A DNA stretch of 64,000 bases from Bacillota bacterium (GTDB lineage Bacteria; Bacillota; Clostridia; Christensenellales; Pumilibacteraceae). The notes beneath the pieces were generated by a model that was given only the letters and a program-made list of their open reading frames with translations, was not told the DNA's origin and ran no database searches. The DNA lies in the NCBI GenBank assembly GCA_009777485.1, contig WRLT01000002.1, positions 62,001 through 126,000 on the forward strand. The letters are read 5' to 3'. Every line of letters begins with the position of its first letter. The stretch's first letter is position 1. Positions 1-8,286 of the stretch are shown one piece after another. The position numbers and the translations under genes were made by a program.

Positions 1-3000
1 CCGATTACCTTAACCGTTAAAGCCTTTGGCAATGCAACGTATTCGCCCAGTATAACCGAAACCTATAATGTTACGGTAAGTAAATTAGAAGAAATTATAC
101 TAGATTTAGGCGCAGTGCAAACGGATATCGACGACCCTGGATTTTTGGACGCAAATTTTAAATTTGACCTTAACCAACTGCAAGGCTCTGTTATTTACGA
201 AGAAGGCAAGGTTAAAATGTTCTTCGGCGTTGAGTTTAGCTTTGACGTAAGCGTAAGCATGGACCTTGACAAAACCTATAATAACCTTAAAAACTCAATC
301 GACAATAAGGATACACGCTACCTTGCTTCGGCAGGCTTAACACTGCTGCCGGGCGGTTCGTTTACGTATAACAAAAACAGCTACACGCAAATAATCGGTT
401 ATTTAGAGGGCGTTATGCCGGGTACGGCTTTGCCGCAGCAGCTGACGGGACAGCTGATAATCATTCACAACTCAAATACTTTTCTGTACAACGATATAAC
501 CGTGCTAGGCTTTACGATAGGCTATTCGGTAAGCGTAAGCACAAATATCGATTTTAACGGGCAACTGGTATTAGATACCGCTTCGCGCAGGCTTACGCCC
601 AGCGGTAGCATAGATATCCGTTTCAATATCGATGCCGCAGCGTGGGTAAGCATACCGGTACTGGGCAGCGCGGGCATACAAGGCAGTGCGGCACTGGTAC
701 TGCATTGGAACTTTTCAACAGGCAATTGGAATCTGTCGCTTAACGGCCACATCAAGGTTTGGGCAACTATTTTGGGCGTTACCGGCAGCGTAACGGTATA
801 CGGCGGCATGCATTTTAGCAGCAGCGGCACTACCCAGTTTAGTGCAGGTGTTTCCGGAAGAAGTCTGCCCGTACCCTCACAAAGGGTGGATTTCAAAATA
901 GACCTCCCTAGCATTTTCTATGCAAACGGTATGTTTGAGCCGGACAGCTACGAAAATTCACCCCGAGATTATTTAATTAACCAGTCCGATTGGCTGGGAG
1001 AACAACTTCCCGCCGATGTTTTAACGGTACTGCAACGCTCTGTATACACCGATACCGCACCGCTTATGGCAGAATTAGCAAACGGAACCCGCGTTATGGT
1101 GTTTCTTGCCGATAACGGTTCACGCGATCCGCTAGACCCCTATTCCTTAAACCGCACGATGTTGATGTATTCGGTGTACGATGCCCTCAACGGCACATGG
1201 AGTACGCCTTTGCCGGTATGGGATTCGGGAACGGCAGACTTTGCGCCGTCTATCGCCTCAGACGGCACAAGCATTTGGCTTGCATGGCAAAAAAGCAGCA
1301 CAACGTTTAACGAAACAGCGGCTCTTGCGGATGTGTTGGCAGCGGGGGAAATTGTTGTTGCACAATTCAATGGTACAACAGCAAAGTTTGGGGACTTTGT
1401 AACGCTTACCAATAATAACTTTATGGATACCAGCCCGCGAATTGCGGTGCATGGCGAAGACGTTTTGGTTGCATGGATTCAAAACACCGTAAACGACATA
1501 TTCGGCACAAGCGGTAAAATCACGCGTATCATGGCAAGCCGATTTATAAACGGCGTGTGGTCAAACGCCTTTGTTGTAGCAGAAAATTTAAGTGCTGTAA
1601 CCGCACTGGATGCGGGCTTTATAAACGCTCAGGCGCAAGTAGCCTTCGTTACAGACAACGACAACAATTTAAACACCATCCATGACCGCACCTTGCATTT
1701 GGCTACAATCTACGAAACTACACAAAACGAAATCCTCACCCGCACCGTCGAAAGTGTAGAAGTAGTAAATGATAAGCCCATATCTAACCCGCAATTCTTG
1801 TCTGTAAACGGCACCTCCGTACTCAGCTGGCACAGCGAGGAAACTATCCTTTATCTAACCAACGGGAAAACCGTTGCGGTGTTTTTAGAAAATGTTCCAA
1901 ACAACAATTATAAAATTATCAGCGGCTTTGATAAAACGGCAATTATCTATTCGGCTGTTTTAGACGAGGTAGGCTATCTTTTAGCGCGCATGTTAGACGA
2001 CGAAACATGGAGCAGTCCGTTTATACTTTATGAAACAGGAGGCTTTGCACGAAGTTTCGATGTATTATGGGAGCAAAGCGGAGATTTCTATATTGCTTTC
2101 AACCATTCAAAAGTAGCGATTGACATTGCCGAAGGCAGCGATACCGCAACCTTTACCGAAACCAATGATTTATGTGTGCTAACGGTTACGCCTTCCGAAG
2201 CAGTGCGGATTATCGGCGTTCTGTATTCCGATTCCGATATCAAGCTAGGGCAAGATTTGCCGATTCAATTAGTGGTTGAAAACACAGGCGGCGTTGCGGT
2301 AGACAGCATTACGGTCTATGTTGACAGCAATCAACTTATCCCCATAAACATCGACGGCGGATTACAGCCGGGCGAAAGTAAAATCATTAACTTTAATCTT
2401 GCCGTCCCCCAAGACATGACGGCAGAAACCCGATTTAATATCTCCATCGGCACAGACAGCCGAAATATTACACTAGGCCTTGCAAACTTTTCGCTGAACC
2501 TTGAAAGAGCATCCAATTCGGACGGCACCGTAACCATATCCGCAAATATCCAAAACAACGGGGTATTTGATTCGGAGGTTAAGCTGCTGGTTTACAAGGG
2601 CGGGCTGGATGATGCGGATATCATAGATATGATAGATTTAGGCTTGCTTACAGCGGGCGAAACATTGACAGAACATTTTAGCTTTAACCCCGCCTTGCTT
2701 GGCTTAGACGGCGACGGCTTCGAAGTTTTGTATTTTGTGTTGATATACGACCAAGTTCAATCAAAATCTATTTCCAACTTTGCGGTGCTCTTTGCAAATA
2801 ACAACCCTTTGTTTGATATCGCTCTTGATTTTGACGGGACGCATGACTTTAATTCGGCGGATTTCGGCTATACTGCGCAGACGCCGCACAGTGTACAAGT
2901 AACCAACACAGGCGATCAGCAAGCAAACGTACGATTAACCCTTATGGGAGAAGACGCAGATAAATTTTCGCTTAGCGTAAGTAACTTGCAAATCGCGGTT

Positions 3001-3996
3001 GACGGCAGTGCCGACTTTACGGTTGCGCCAAAAATCGGACTTGCGCCAGGACAATATTCCGCAATAGTTCAAGCAGATAACAACGGCATCATACGGTTTT
3101 TCACGGTGGAGTTCACGGTAACAGGTACACTTCCTGCCAATACCCACATGATTACCGTACAAAATGACGGCAACGGCACAGCGGGTGCGCAACAATTCTT
3201 TGCGGAAGCCGGCACACAAATCACCCTTACCGCAACCCCTAACGAGGGATACCGTTTCTTAGAATGGCAAGTCATATCCGATAACGCAACGATTACTAAC
3301 AACCAATTCACCATGCCGGCAGGAGAGGTTATTATAAAAGCCCTATTCCAAATAATCCCTCCGCAGGGCGCATATAACATCACGGTTCAAAACAGCGGCA
3401 ACGGCACGGTAAACGCCGGCGCGGAATTTGCGCAAGTCGGAGAAATAGTTACCCTTACGGCAACCCCTGATAACGGCTATCGTTTTGTGGAATGGCAAGT
3501 AATCGAGGGCAGTATCACGGTTACCGACAACCAATTCACCATGCCCGACGGCGCAGTAACGGTTCGGGCTATATTCGAGCGAATTACGTATACGGTAACG
3601 TTCCAAAACGACACGGCTACGGTTGCCATAGATAAGGACGGCGGCTTTACATTTATAATCAATTCCGGCAGTGCCGTATTTGAGCGGTTAGAGGTAACAA
3701 ACAGTACACTAACGCTCATTGAAGGAACCGACTACACCGTAGAATCGGGCAGCACAAAAATAACCCTGACAACGGCAGGCTTAGAAAAACTTAAAGCGGG
3801 TGAGCATACACTTACGGTACACTTCACCGACGGCGGCACGGCAACCGTTACCTTCACCATTACGGCGCCTCAAACGCACCCTAACGGCCTCCCTGGATGG
3901 GCAATCGCACTTATCGTAATTGGCGGCGTATTACTGCTTGGCGGCACAGCAGCAGCAATTGTAATCGCAAAGAAAAGAAAAAAGCCCCCCGTATAA
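1..3996 (+). CDS. Membrane-anchored surface protein, 5' end missing
   Basis: The reading frame is open from base 1, so the N-terminus and any signal peptide lie outside the window. The visible 1331 codons are rich in beta-strand, Asn and Thr. About 780-900 residues in lie CARDB-like stretches (VVENTGGVAVDSITVYVDS). Two InlB-type bacterial repeats follow (ITVQNDGNGT... and ITVQNSGNGT..., each with a GYRF.EWQV core and NNQFTMP), then an X2-like module (LIEGTDYTVESGSTKITLT). The C-terminus is a hydrophobic helix (WAIALIVIGGVLLLGG) followed by KKRKK, a typical stop-transfer anchor. There is no LPXTG. It is probably an extracellular adhesive or polymer-binding protein; its ligand cannot be told. 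A start at base 115 would only be an internal GTG. Confidence 0.8.
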   Translation, partial: PITLTVKAFGNATYSPSITETYNVTVSKLEEIILDLGAVQTDIDDPGFLDANFKFDLNQLQGSVIYEEGKVKMFFGVEFSFDVSVSMDLDKTYNNLKNSIDNKDTRYLASAGLTLLPGGSFTYNKNSYTQIIGYLEGVMPGTALPQQLTGQLIIIHNSNTFLYNDITVLGFTIGYSVSVSTNIDFNGQLVLDTASRRLTPSGSIDIRFNIDAAAWVSIPVLGSAGIQGSAALVLHWNFSTGNWNLSLNGHIKVWATILGVTGSVTVYGGMHFSSSGTTQFSAGVSGRSLPVPSQRVDFKIDLPSIFYANGMFEPDSYENSPRDYLINQSDWLGEQLPADVLTVLQRSVYTDTAPLMAELANGTRVMVFLADNGSRDPLDPYSLNRTMLMYSVYDALNGTWSTPLPVWDSGTADFAPSIASDGTSIWLAWQKSSTTFNETAALADVLAAGEIVVAQFNGTTAKFGDFVTLTNNNFMDTSPRIAVHGEDVLVAWIQNTVNDIFGTSGKITRIMASRFINGVWSNAFVVAENLSAVTALDAGFINAQAQVAFVTDNDNNLNTIHDRTLHLATIYETTQNEILTRTVESVEVVNDKPISNPQFLSVNGTSVLSWHSEETILYLTNGKTVAVFLENVPNNNYKIISGFDKTAIIYSAVLDEVGYLLARMLDDETWSSPFILYETGGFARSFDVLWEQSGDFYIAFNHSKVAIDIAEGSDTATFTETNDLCVLTVTPSEAVRIIGVLYSDSDIKLGQDLPIQLVVENTGGVAVDSITVYVDSNQLIPINIDGGLQPGESKIINFNLAVPQDMTAETRFNISIGTDSRNITLGLANFSLNLERASNSDGTVTISANIQNNGVFDSEVKLLVYKGGLDDADIIDMIDLGLLTAGETLTEHFSFNPALLGLDGDGFEVLYFVLIYDQVQSKSISNFAVLFANNNPLFDIALDFDGTHDFNSADFGYTAQTPHSVQVTNTGDQQANVRLTLMGEDADKFSLSVSNLQIAVDGSADFTVAPKIGLAPGQYSAIVQADNNGIIRFFTVEFTVTGTLPANTHMITVQNDGNGTAGAQQFFAEAGTQITLTATPNEGYRFLEWQVISDNATITNNQFTMPAGEVIIKALFQIIPPQGAYNITVQNSGNGTVNAGAEFAQVGEIVTLTATPDNGYRFVEWQVIEGSITVTDNQFTMPDGAVTVRAIFERITYTVTFQNDTATVAIDKDGGFTFIINSGSAVFERLEVTNSTLTLIEGTDYTVESGSTKITLTTAGLEKLKAGEHTLTVHFTDGGTATVTFTITAPQTHPNGLPGWAIALIVIGGVLLLGGTAAAIVIAKKRKKPPV

Positions 3997-3997
3997 G

Positions 3998-4029
3998 AAT
4001 GGATAATGGATAATGGAAAATGGAGAATG
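3998..4029. repeat. R2 repeat (TGGAGAATGGAAAATGG type)
   Basis: This is a short purine-rich dispersed repeat built from ATGGAnAATGG units. It lies between the surface protein stop and the 3' end of the minus-strand XRE gene. The same words recur at nine or more other intergenic sites in both orientations. Confidence 0.7.
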
Positions 4030-4263
4030 TCAACACGGCAACGCCCCATCGCCCTTATCAAAAATAACATCCACAGGATAGCTTTCTTCTAACAATAAAG
4101 CAATAGAGCAACCAAAAAATTTACTTAATTTTTTAAGTAAACCGATTTTAGGTTCATGTCCTTTTTCAACTAAATCAATAACTTTATATCTAACCTCAAC
4201 GCGGTTGGCTAACTCAATTTTTGTCAACCCTGCTGCCTTGCGCAACTTTTCAATCTTAGTCAT
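4030..4263 (-). CDS. Small XRE-family transcriptional regulator
   Basis: A 77-residue protein that is almost only a Cro/C1-type helix-turn-helix domain (TKIEKLRKAAGLTKIELANRVEVRYKVIDLVEKGHEPKIGLLKKLSKFFGCSIALLL). It should bind a palindromic operator as a dimer. Its promoter is TTGACG-N18-TATAAT on the minus strand (4323 to 4294). That promoter is bracketed by two TGTGT-N8-ACACA sites, so autoregulation is likely. It is divergent from two further XRE genes. The last residues and stop are next to an R2 repeat. Confidence 0.8.
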   Translation of the reverse strand: MTKIEKLRKAAGLTKIELANRVEVRYKVIDLVEKGHEPKIGLLKKLSKFFGCSIALLLEESYPVDVIFDKGDGALPC

Positions 4264-4275
4264 TCCGAAACCCCA

Positions 4276-4346
4276 TGTGTATTATTTAACACAATTATAC
4301 CATAAAGTAAAAATCGCCGTCAATTATTTGTGTCCTTTATAACACA
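4276..4346. promoter_or_regulatory. Operator pair TGTGT-N8-ACACA around the minus-strand promoter
   Basis: Two 18-bp sites with identical 5-bp arms lie at 4276-4293 and 4329-4346. Between them lies a minus-strand promoter: -35 TTGACG at 4323-4318 and -10 TATAAT at 4299-4294. The first site covers the start of transcription, the second lies just upstream of the -35 box. This is the arrangement expected for repression by an XRE dimer. Confidence 0.7.
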
Positions 4347-4394
4347 AAAAAATTACAAATTTCCCGCGTTTTCTCACTAGTTCGTATGTTAAAA

Positions 4395-4412
4395 TGTGTT
4401 ATAGGGTACACA
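4395..4412. promoter_or_regulatory. Third TGTGT-N8-ACACA operator, over the RBS of the plus-strand XRE gene
   Basis: TGTGT-tatagggt-ACACA has the same arms and spacing as the sites at 4276 and 4329. It contains the AGGG that serves as ribosome binding site for the GTG start at 4415. A bound repressor here would block transcription start or elongation of the rightward genes. Confidence 0.65.
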
Positions 4413-4414
4413 AA

Positions 4415-4732
4415 GTGGGATACGGAAAGATTGTAAATAAAATAAGAAAAGAAAAAGGAATGAACCTTCGGGAATTTGGAAAATTAACCGAATTCAGTTT
4501 TAGCAACCTAGCAAAAATAGAAAAAGAAAAATCATCCTACGGCAAAGAAAAACTAGATGTATCTATCGGCACCCTAAAACAAATCTGCGACAAATCCGAA
4601 TACTCTTTCCGTAAGTTTTTAGAAGAAGCCGATTATATCAAAAAACCCGACCTGCAAGATGTTTTCCCCGAACTAAACGAAGAGCAAGTTAAGGCTATAA
4701 ATGATTTTATTCAATCTTTGATTGCTAAATAA
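4415..4732 (+). CDS. XRE-family regulator
   Basis: About 105 residues with an N-terminal helix-turn-helix (GKIVNKIRKEKGMNLREFGKLTEFSFSNLAKIEKEKSSYGKEKLDVSIGTLKQIC) and a C-terminal helical tail (FPELNEEQVKAINDFIQSLI) that probably dimerises. I place the start at GTG 4415 rather than ATG 4394. An AGGG lies 8 nt before the GTG, the protein then begins (M)GYGKIV like the truncated paralogue at 4989 (MSYGKVI), and the upstream ATG lies inside the operator. The gene is followed 4 nt later by another XRE gene. Confidence 0.7.
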   Translation: MGYGKIVNKIRKEKGMNLREFGKLTEFSFSNLAKIEKEKSSYGKEKLDVSIGTLKQICDKSEYSFRKFLEEADYIKKPDLQDVFPELNEEQVKAINDFIQSLIAK

Positions 4733-4736
4733 AACT

Positions 4737-4976
4737 ATGAATATTGACGATGCTGTGATAAAAAGAATTTTAGAAATCTGCGAGGCAAAAAAATCAAGCA
4801 TATGCGAGATTTCTTTAAAAGCGGGCATGTCGCCCTCTAACATTTACGCGCTTATTAAAAAACGTACTAAAAACCTAAAAGTTAATACCGTACAAAGATT
4901 TTGCGAGGGCGCGGGAATTACACTAGCAGAATTTTTTACCAACAAGCTTTTTGAAAATATAGAACCAGAGTTTTAA
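4737..4976 (+). CDS. Small XRE-like helix-turn-helix protein
   Basis: A 79-residue protein with one helix-turn-helix (RILEICEAKKSSICEISLKAGMSPSNIYALIKKRTKNLKVNTVQRFCEGAGITLAEFF). It begins 4 nt after the stop of the preceding XRE gene, with no clear ribosome site, so it is probably translationally coupled. An upstream in-frame TTG at 4722 would overlap the previous gene and adds only MLNKT. It is likely a DNA-binding partner or regulator in the same transcript. Confidence 0.65.
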   Translation: MNIDDAVIKRILEICEAKKSSICEISLKAGMSPSNIYALIKKRTKNLKVNTVQRFCEGAGITLAEFFTNKLFENIEPEF

Positions 4977-4988
4977 AAAAGGATAAAT

Positions 4989-5030
4989 ATGAGTTACGGC
5001 AAAGTAATTAAAAAATACAGTAGCTGCTAA
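4989..5030 (+). pseudogene. Truncated start of a third XRE-type gene, cut by an R1 repeat
   Basis: An AAAAAGG ribosome site precedes ATG 4989. The 13 codons MSYGKVIKKYSSC closely match the start of the XRE gene at 4415 (MGYGKIVNKI). The frame then ends in a TAA at the first bases of an R1 repeat (5029 onward). I infer that repeat insertion or an associated deletion removed the rest of a regulator gene. It may still be transcribed as a leader peptide. Confidence 0.5.
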
Positions 5031-5156
5031 AAAATTCCCCTCTTGCAGGCGCGACGCGGCGGCCTAAAGCCTGCAAAAACACACCGTGTTTTTAGCCAAA
5101 GCGGGGAGTGAGGAACGAACGACCCATTGCCCCGTAGGGACGGGGTGGAAAGAAAA
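5029..5156 (+). repeat. R1 dispersed repeat, long form
   Basis: It begins AAAAATTCCCCTCTTG and ends ACGGGGTGGAAAGAAAAG. The middle holds the GCGGC...GCC hairpin, the invariant AAAACAC-ac-CGTGTTTT-type palindrome and the block GGGGAGTGAGGAACGAACG. The variable distal hairpin here is CCC-CGTA-GGG. Confidence 0.85.
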
Positions 5157-5185
5157 GCTTATATCCCAATCAGGCTGGGCAGAAA

Positions 5186-5222
5186 GAAAAAAGCCGAACG
5201 CATAACGCATTCGGCTTTTAAA
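5186..5222 (-). terminator. Rho-independent terminator of the DegV gene
   Basis: GCCGAACGC/GCATTCGGC forms a 9-bp stem with one mismatch, flanked by A and T runs. On the minus strand it ends in CTTTTTT just after the DegV stop. It may also work in the other direction. Confidence 0.75.
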
Positions 5223-5240
5223 TTCGCACCAATATTCTCT

Positions 5241-6110
5241 TTATCCGTTGCTTGTACCCGCACCGTCGTTAAAGTACAGTATGCCTACGGTGTTTTTTCC
5301 GCAATGGCTGGTAATCGTGCCGCCCGCTACGGTGGGAATAACACTTTCAAACGGATAGCGCGCTAAAATCATTTGCGTAATATGTTCTACCATGCCGGCG
5401 GGTAGGGTAGTATACGTGATAAAAATGCGTTTAAGGTCAGGCGTGTTAAACGTATCTAAAATGTCGTTTACATATTTATCTACGGCTTTTGTAAATTTAG
5501 TCATGTATTTTTTGCCCGAACCCATTTCGCCGTCCTTTAAACGAATCATAGGCTTAATGCTAAGTACAGAGGCAAAGAAAGCCGAAAGCCCGCTGCATCT
5601 GCCGCCCTTATGCAAAAACTTTACCGAGTCCAACACAAAAGAAGCTTGCACATGCTTAACGCGTTCTTGACACTTTTGATAAATTTCTTTTGCCGTATAA
5701 ATGCCTGTTTCTACTAAGTCGCACGCGTACAGCACACTCAGCCCCGAACCTGTGGAAAGCGAGGCAGTATCCACCACGTACACGCCCTCCATTTCGTTGG
5801 CAGCACCCGCCGCCATTTCGTAGCTGGCAGAAATTTTGGTAGAGATGCAAAAATGCACCAATTCGCCGTCTGCGGGCTTAACAGAGGCAAAAAACTCTTT
5901 ATAGTCCTCTACGCTGCGCGCCGCCGTTTTGGGCAGCTTGCCCGTTTTTTCGTAATAGTCAAAAATCTTTTGCGGCATGCCGTCGCCATCGGGCAGGCTC
6001 TCGTCGCCTAAGTTAATCATTAGCGGAAACACCTTAATCCCGTGCTTTGCCATCAACTCATCGCCCAAATCCGATACGCTGTCTGTTGAAATCTGAACCT
6101 TGTGTGCCAT
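5241..6110 (-). CDS. DegV family fatty-acid-binding protein
   Basis: 289 residues, the usual DegV length. The N-terminal lobe starts KVQISTDSVSDLGDEL...GIKVFPLMINLGDES, as in the family. The middle carries the lipid-contact region VDTASLSTGSGLSVLYACDLV and the family motif FLHKGGRCSGLSAFFASVLSIKPMIRLKDGEM. The C-terminus has IGA-like HCGKNTVGILYF. DegV proteins bind fatty acids and in Bacillota can deliver them to the FakA kinase; no fakA is seen here. A GGAGGA ribosome site sits 9 nt before the ATG. It is a monocistronic unit with a strong promoter and its own terminator. Confidence 0.9.
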   Translation of the reverse strand: MAHKVQISTDSVSDLGDELMAKHGIKVFPLMINLGDESLPDGDGMPQKIFDYYEKTGKLPKTAARSVEDYKEFFASVKPADGELVHFCISTKISASYEMAAGAANEMEGVYVVDTASLSTGSGLSVLYACDLVETGIYTAKEIYQKCQERVKHVQASFVLDSVKFLHKGGRCSGLSAFFASVLSIKPMIRLKDGEMGSGKKYMTKFTKAVDKYVNDILDTFNTPDLKRIFITYTTLPAGMVEHITQMILARYPFESVIPTVAGGTITSHCGKNTVGILYFNDGAGTSNG

Positions 6111-6190
6111 AGTCTAAATCCTCCATAATGCCCCAATAGGCTTTTTATATTTTTGGCATGAACTGCCTCGTCTTTTAGTTAAGCAAACTA

Positions 6191-6219
6191 AGTATACCCT
6201 AAAAATACGGGCTTGTCAA
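6191..6219 (-). promoter_or_regulatory. Sigma-A promoter of the DegV gene
   Basis: On the minus strand TTGACA-N17-TATACT. The -35 is at 6219-6214 and the -10 at 6196-6191. This gives a leader of about 70 nt that holds a normal GGAGGA ribosome site. Confidence 0.75.
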
Positions 6220-6260
6220 CCGTTTTGGGTTTTAAGTTTGGTTAGATTTGCTATAAATGT

Positions 6261-6289
6261 TTGCTAAATCTTATTTTTTAGTGTATACT
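6261..6289 (+). promoter_or_regulatory. Promoter of the WalJ-like gene, predicted leaderless
   Basis: TTGCTA-N17-TATACT, with the -10 at 6284-6289. The ATG at 6297 is 7 nt after the -10, where transcription should begin. There is no Shine-Dalgarno. Confidence 0.55.
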
Positions 6290-6296
6290 GATGTGT

Positions 6297-7073
6297 ATGG
6301 CATTACGGATTTGTTCGCTTTCGTCCGGAAGTTCCGGCAACTGCATCTATGTAGCGTCCGACACTACCCGCATTTTAATAGACGCGGGCATTCCGTCTGC
6401 GCGTATCGAAAAATGCCTGCGCGTCTTAGGCGGCGCGGCGGACAATTTATCTATACTGGTAACGCACGCGCACAGCGACCATGTTTCTAACTTAGCGGCG
6501 TTTTCTAAAAAGACGGGGGCGCAGGTATACGCGCACCATTTATCTGAGACGGATGTAAAAAAACGCGGCAGCTTTGCGCTTACCGCTTTCGGCAAAGAGG
6601 CGTTTAACGTGGGCGATATTGCCGTTACGCCTTTTTCGTTGCCGCATGACGCGCCTTGCGTAGGCTTTACCTTGCGCAGCGGACGGCACGCGGTTAGCGT
6701 ATTAACCGATTTAGGCGAGGCAAGCGCGGCGGTTATACGCGAGATATCGTCTAGCGACGTAGTTTTGATTGAGGCCAACCACGACGAGGATTTACTGCGC
6801 GGCGGGCCGTACCCGCACTATTTAAAACAGCGCGTACTTTCGCGGCAAGGGCATTTATCTAACGAGGCGTGCGCACAAGCTTGCGCGCAAATCGTAAAGG
6901 GGCGCGTAAAGCAAATTATGCTAGGGCACCTCTCGCGGGAAAACAATTCGCCCGAACGCGCTTTTTCGTGCGTGGCAGCACGCCTTAAACAAGAAGGCTT
7001 AGTAGAGGGGCGCGATGTTTCGTTAGAGGTTGCGCCGTCCTTCCACATGAGCGGCCTATACGAGGTTATTTAG
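6297..7073 (+). CDS. MBL-fold metallohydrolase, YycJ/WalJ-like
   Basis: 258 residues of a metallo-beta-lactamase fold. It begins ALRICSLSSGSSGNCIYVASDTTRILIDAG, with the metal motif THAHSDHV and later LPHDAPCVGF, LTDLGEAS, EANHDEDLL and LGHLSRENN, all as in the WalJ/YycJ family of exonucleases linked to cell-wall control in Bacilli. The usual walRK two-component genes are not next to it. ATG 6297 is preferred over ATG 6291, because 6291 is only 1 nt past the -10 box and could not be fully transcribed. Two CPBP protease genes follow. Confidence 0.85.
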   Translation: MALRICSLSSGSSGNCIYVASDTTRILIDAGIPSARIEKCLRVLGGAADNLSILVTHAHSDHVSNLAAFSKKTGAQVYAHHLSETDVKKRGSFALTAFGKEAFNVGDIAVTPFSLPHDAPCVGFTLRSGRHAVSVLTDLGEASAAVIREISSSDVVLIEANHDEDLLRGGPYPHYLKQRVLSRQGHLSNEACAQACAQIVKGRVKQIMLGHLSRENNSPERAFSCVAARLKQEGLVEGRDVSLEVAPSFHMSGLYEVI

Positions 7074-7074
7074 G

Positions 7075-7100
7075 CCATTCTCCATTCTCCATTCTCCATT
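7075..7100. repeat. R2 repeat, inverted orientation
   Basis: Three and a half copies of CCATTCT form the reverse complement of the ATGGAGAATGG repeat. They fill the gap between the WalJ-like gene and the CPBP gene. Confidence 0.7.
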
Positions 7101-7119
7101 AAAAAAAAGGCGGTACTAT

Positions 7120-8214
7120 TTGAGTTATCCGAGCGCAAAACCTAAAAACCGACTAATCAATCAGCAAGGCTCGTCGCAGGTGTTTTTGTTTGCGGTGTTG
7201 GGCAATTTTATGGTGCAAATGCTGTTTGCGCTGATTTTTGAAATGAGTGCGCCCGAAACGCTGCAAAGCCGCACCACACTGGGCATTATGGGCGGATTTG
7301 TAATACAAGCCGCATATATGTTTATTTATTTTAAGTTTGTAAAAAGCAAAAATCTGTTCTTACGCTATCCCTTAAAACATAAAATAAAACCGTCAACCGC
7401 GCTGATGGCGGCCGCGCTTACAGTGTGCATGATGGCCGCGCTTTTTCTGCCCACCGTCTTTTCAGACCTGCTGCTGGCGCGCATCGGATTTGCCGAAGTT
7501 CCGCAGGATTTTCAAAGCCCGCAAAACATTATACTCGGCGCGCTGTTGATTATCGTCATTGCGCCGTTTGTAGAAGAGTTGATATTTCGCGGCGCAATTC
7601 TGTCGGGGCTTTCGCGCGGAACGGGCGTTGTAAAAGCGGTTTTTTTAACCGCGCTGGCGTTTATGCTGTCGCATTTTAATCCCGCGCAAAGCTTTTATCA
7701 ATTTTTTGTAGGGCTTGTGGCAGGCTTTGCGGTAGTGTTTACGGGCAGCTTAGCTATCGGGATTATCATTCACACCGTAAACAACCTAATTGCGTTTATT
7801 ATGGCGGCAACGCCGTTAAACGGGTTAATCAATCAAGGCTTAGTGTATTTAGTAGAAAATCCGTGGGCGGCGGCAGGCGTAACCATAGCCGCGTTGGTGG
7901 TTTTTGGAGGCATAGCGGTGGGCATACTGTTTGTCTTTTGGCACCAAAACCGCACTTGCTTGCAAAAAACTCCCGCCGAAGAGGTTGACGCCGATACAGT
8001 GGTATACCTACCTACCCCCCCGCGCGAAATAAACCCCTTTGAGGATACCCCAATCGACAACACGCCGCCTCCTAAAATAGTAGACAAGCATAAAACCGAA
8101 ACTTTCCGCAGATACAACAAGCGCATGTCAAGGCTGTTTTTTTGGGGTGGCTGCGCCTTTTCCTTTCTTATGTGGATTACCGTGTTTTTAACTAGCGTAC
8201 TAAATCTCGGCTAA
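7120..8214 (+). CDS. CPBP-family intramembrane glutamic protease
   Basis: 364 residues with about eight hydrophobic helices. The CPBP motifs are visible: EELIFRG (VEELIFRGAILSGLSRG) around residues 148-154, a second FMLSHFNP motif, and IIIHTVNNLIAF. These supply the Glu, His and Asn typical of Rce1/CAAX-like proteases. A charged cytoplasmic tail (PTPPREINPFEDTPIDNTPPP) leads to a last membrane helix. The start is TTG 7120, with AAGGCGG upstream. The homologous gene 72 nt downstream suggests an old tandem duplication. Substrates are unknown; relatives process prenylated peptides or protect against bacteriocins. Confidence 0.85.
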   Translation: MSYPSAKPKNRLINQQGSSQVFLFAVLGNFMVQMLFALIFEMSAPETLQSRTTLGIMGGFVIQAAYMFIYFKFVKSKNLFLRYPLKHKIKPSTALMAAALTVCMMAALFLPTVFSDLLLARIGFAEVPQDFQSPQNIILGALLIIVIAPFVEELIFRGAILSGLSRGTGVVKAVFLTALAFMLSHFNPAQSFYQFFVGLVAGFAVVFTGSLAIGIIIHTVNNLIAFIMAATPLNGLINQGLVYLVENPWAAAGVTIAALVVFGGIAVGILFVFWHQNRTCLQKTPAEEVDADTVVYLPTPPREINPFEDTPIDNTPPPKIVDKHKTETFRRYNKRMSRLFFWGGCAFSFLMWITVFLTSVLNLG

Positions 8215-8286
8215 GCTTAGCCCACAGCCGTAACTTAGCCCGCACCCGCAGCAGACTAAAAAAATAAAAAAAAGAGGTTGTAGTTT

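Noticed and set aside
4394..4414. ATG 4394 as start of the plus-strand XRE gene
   Set aside because: The added residues overlap the third operator, and no ribosome site precedes it, whereas GTG 4415 has AGGG at the right distance and matches the paralogous start at 4989.
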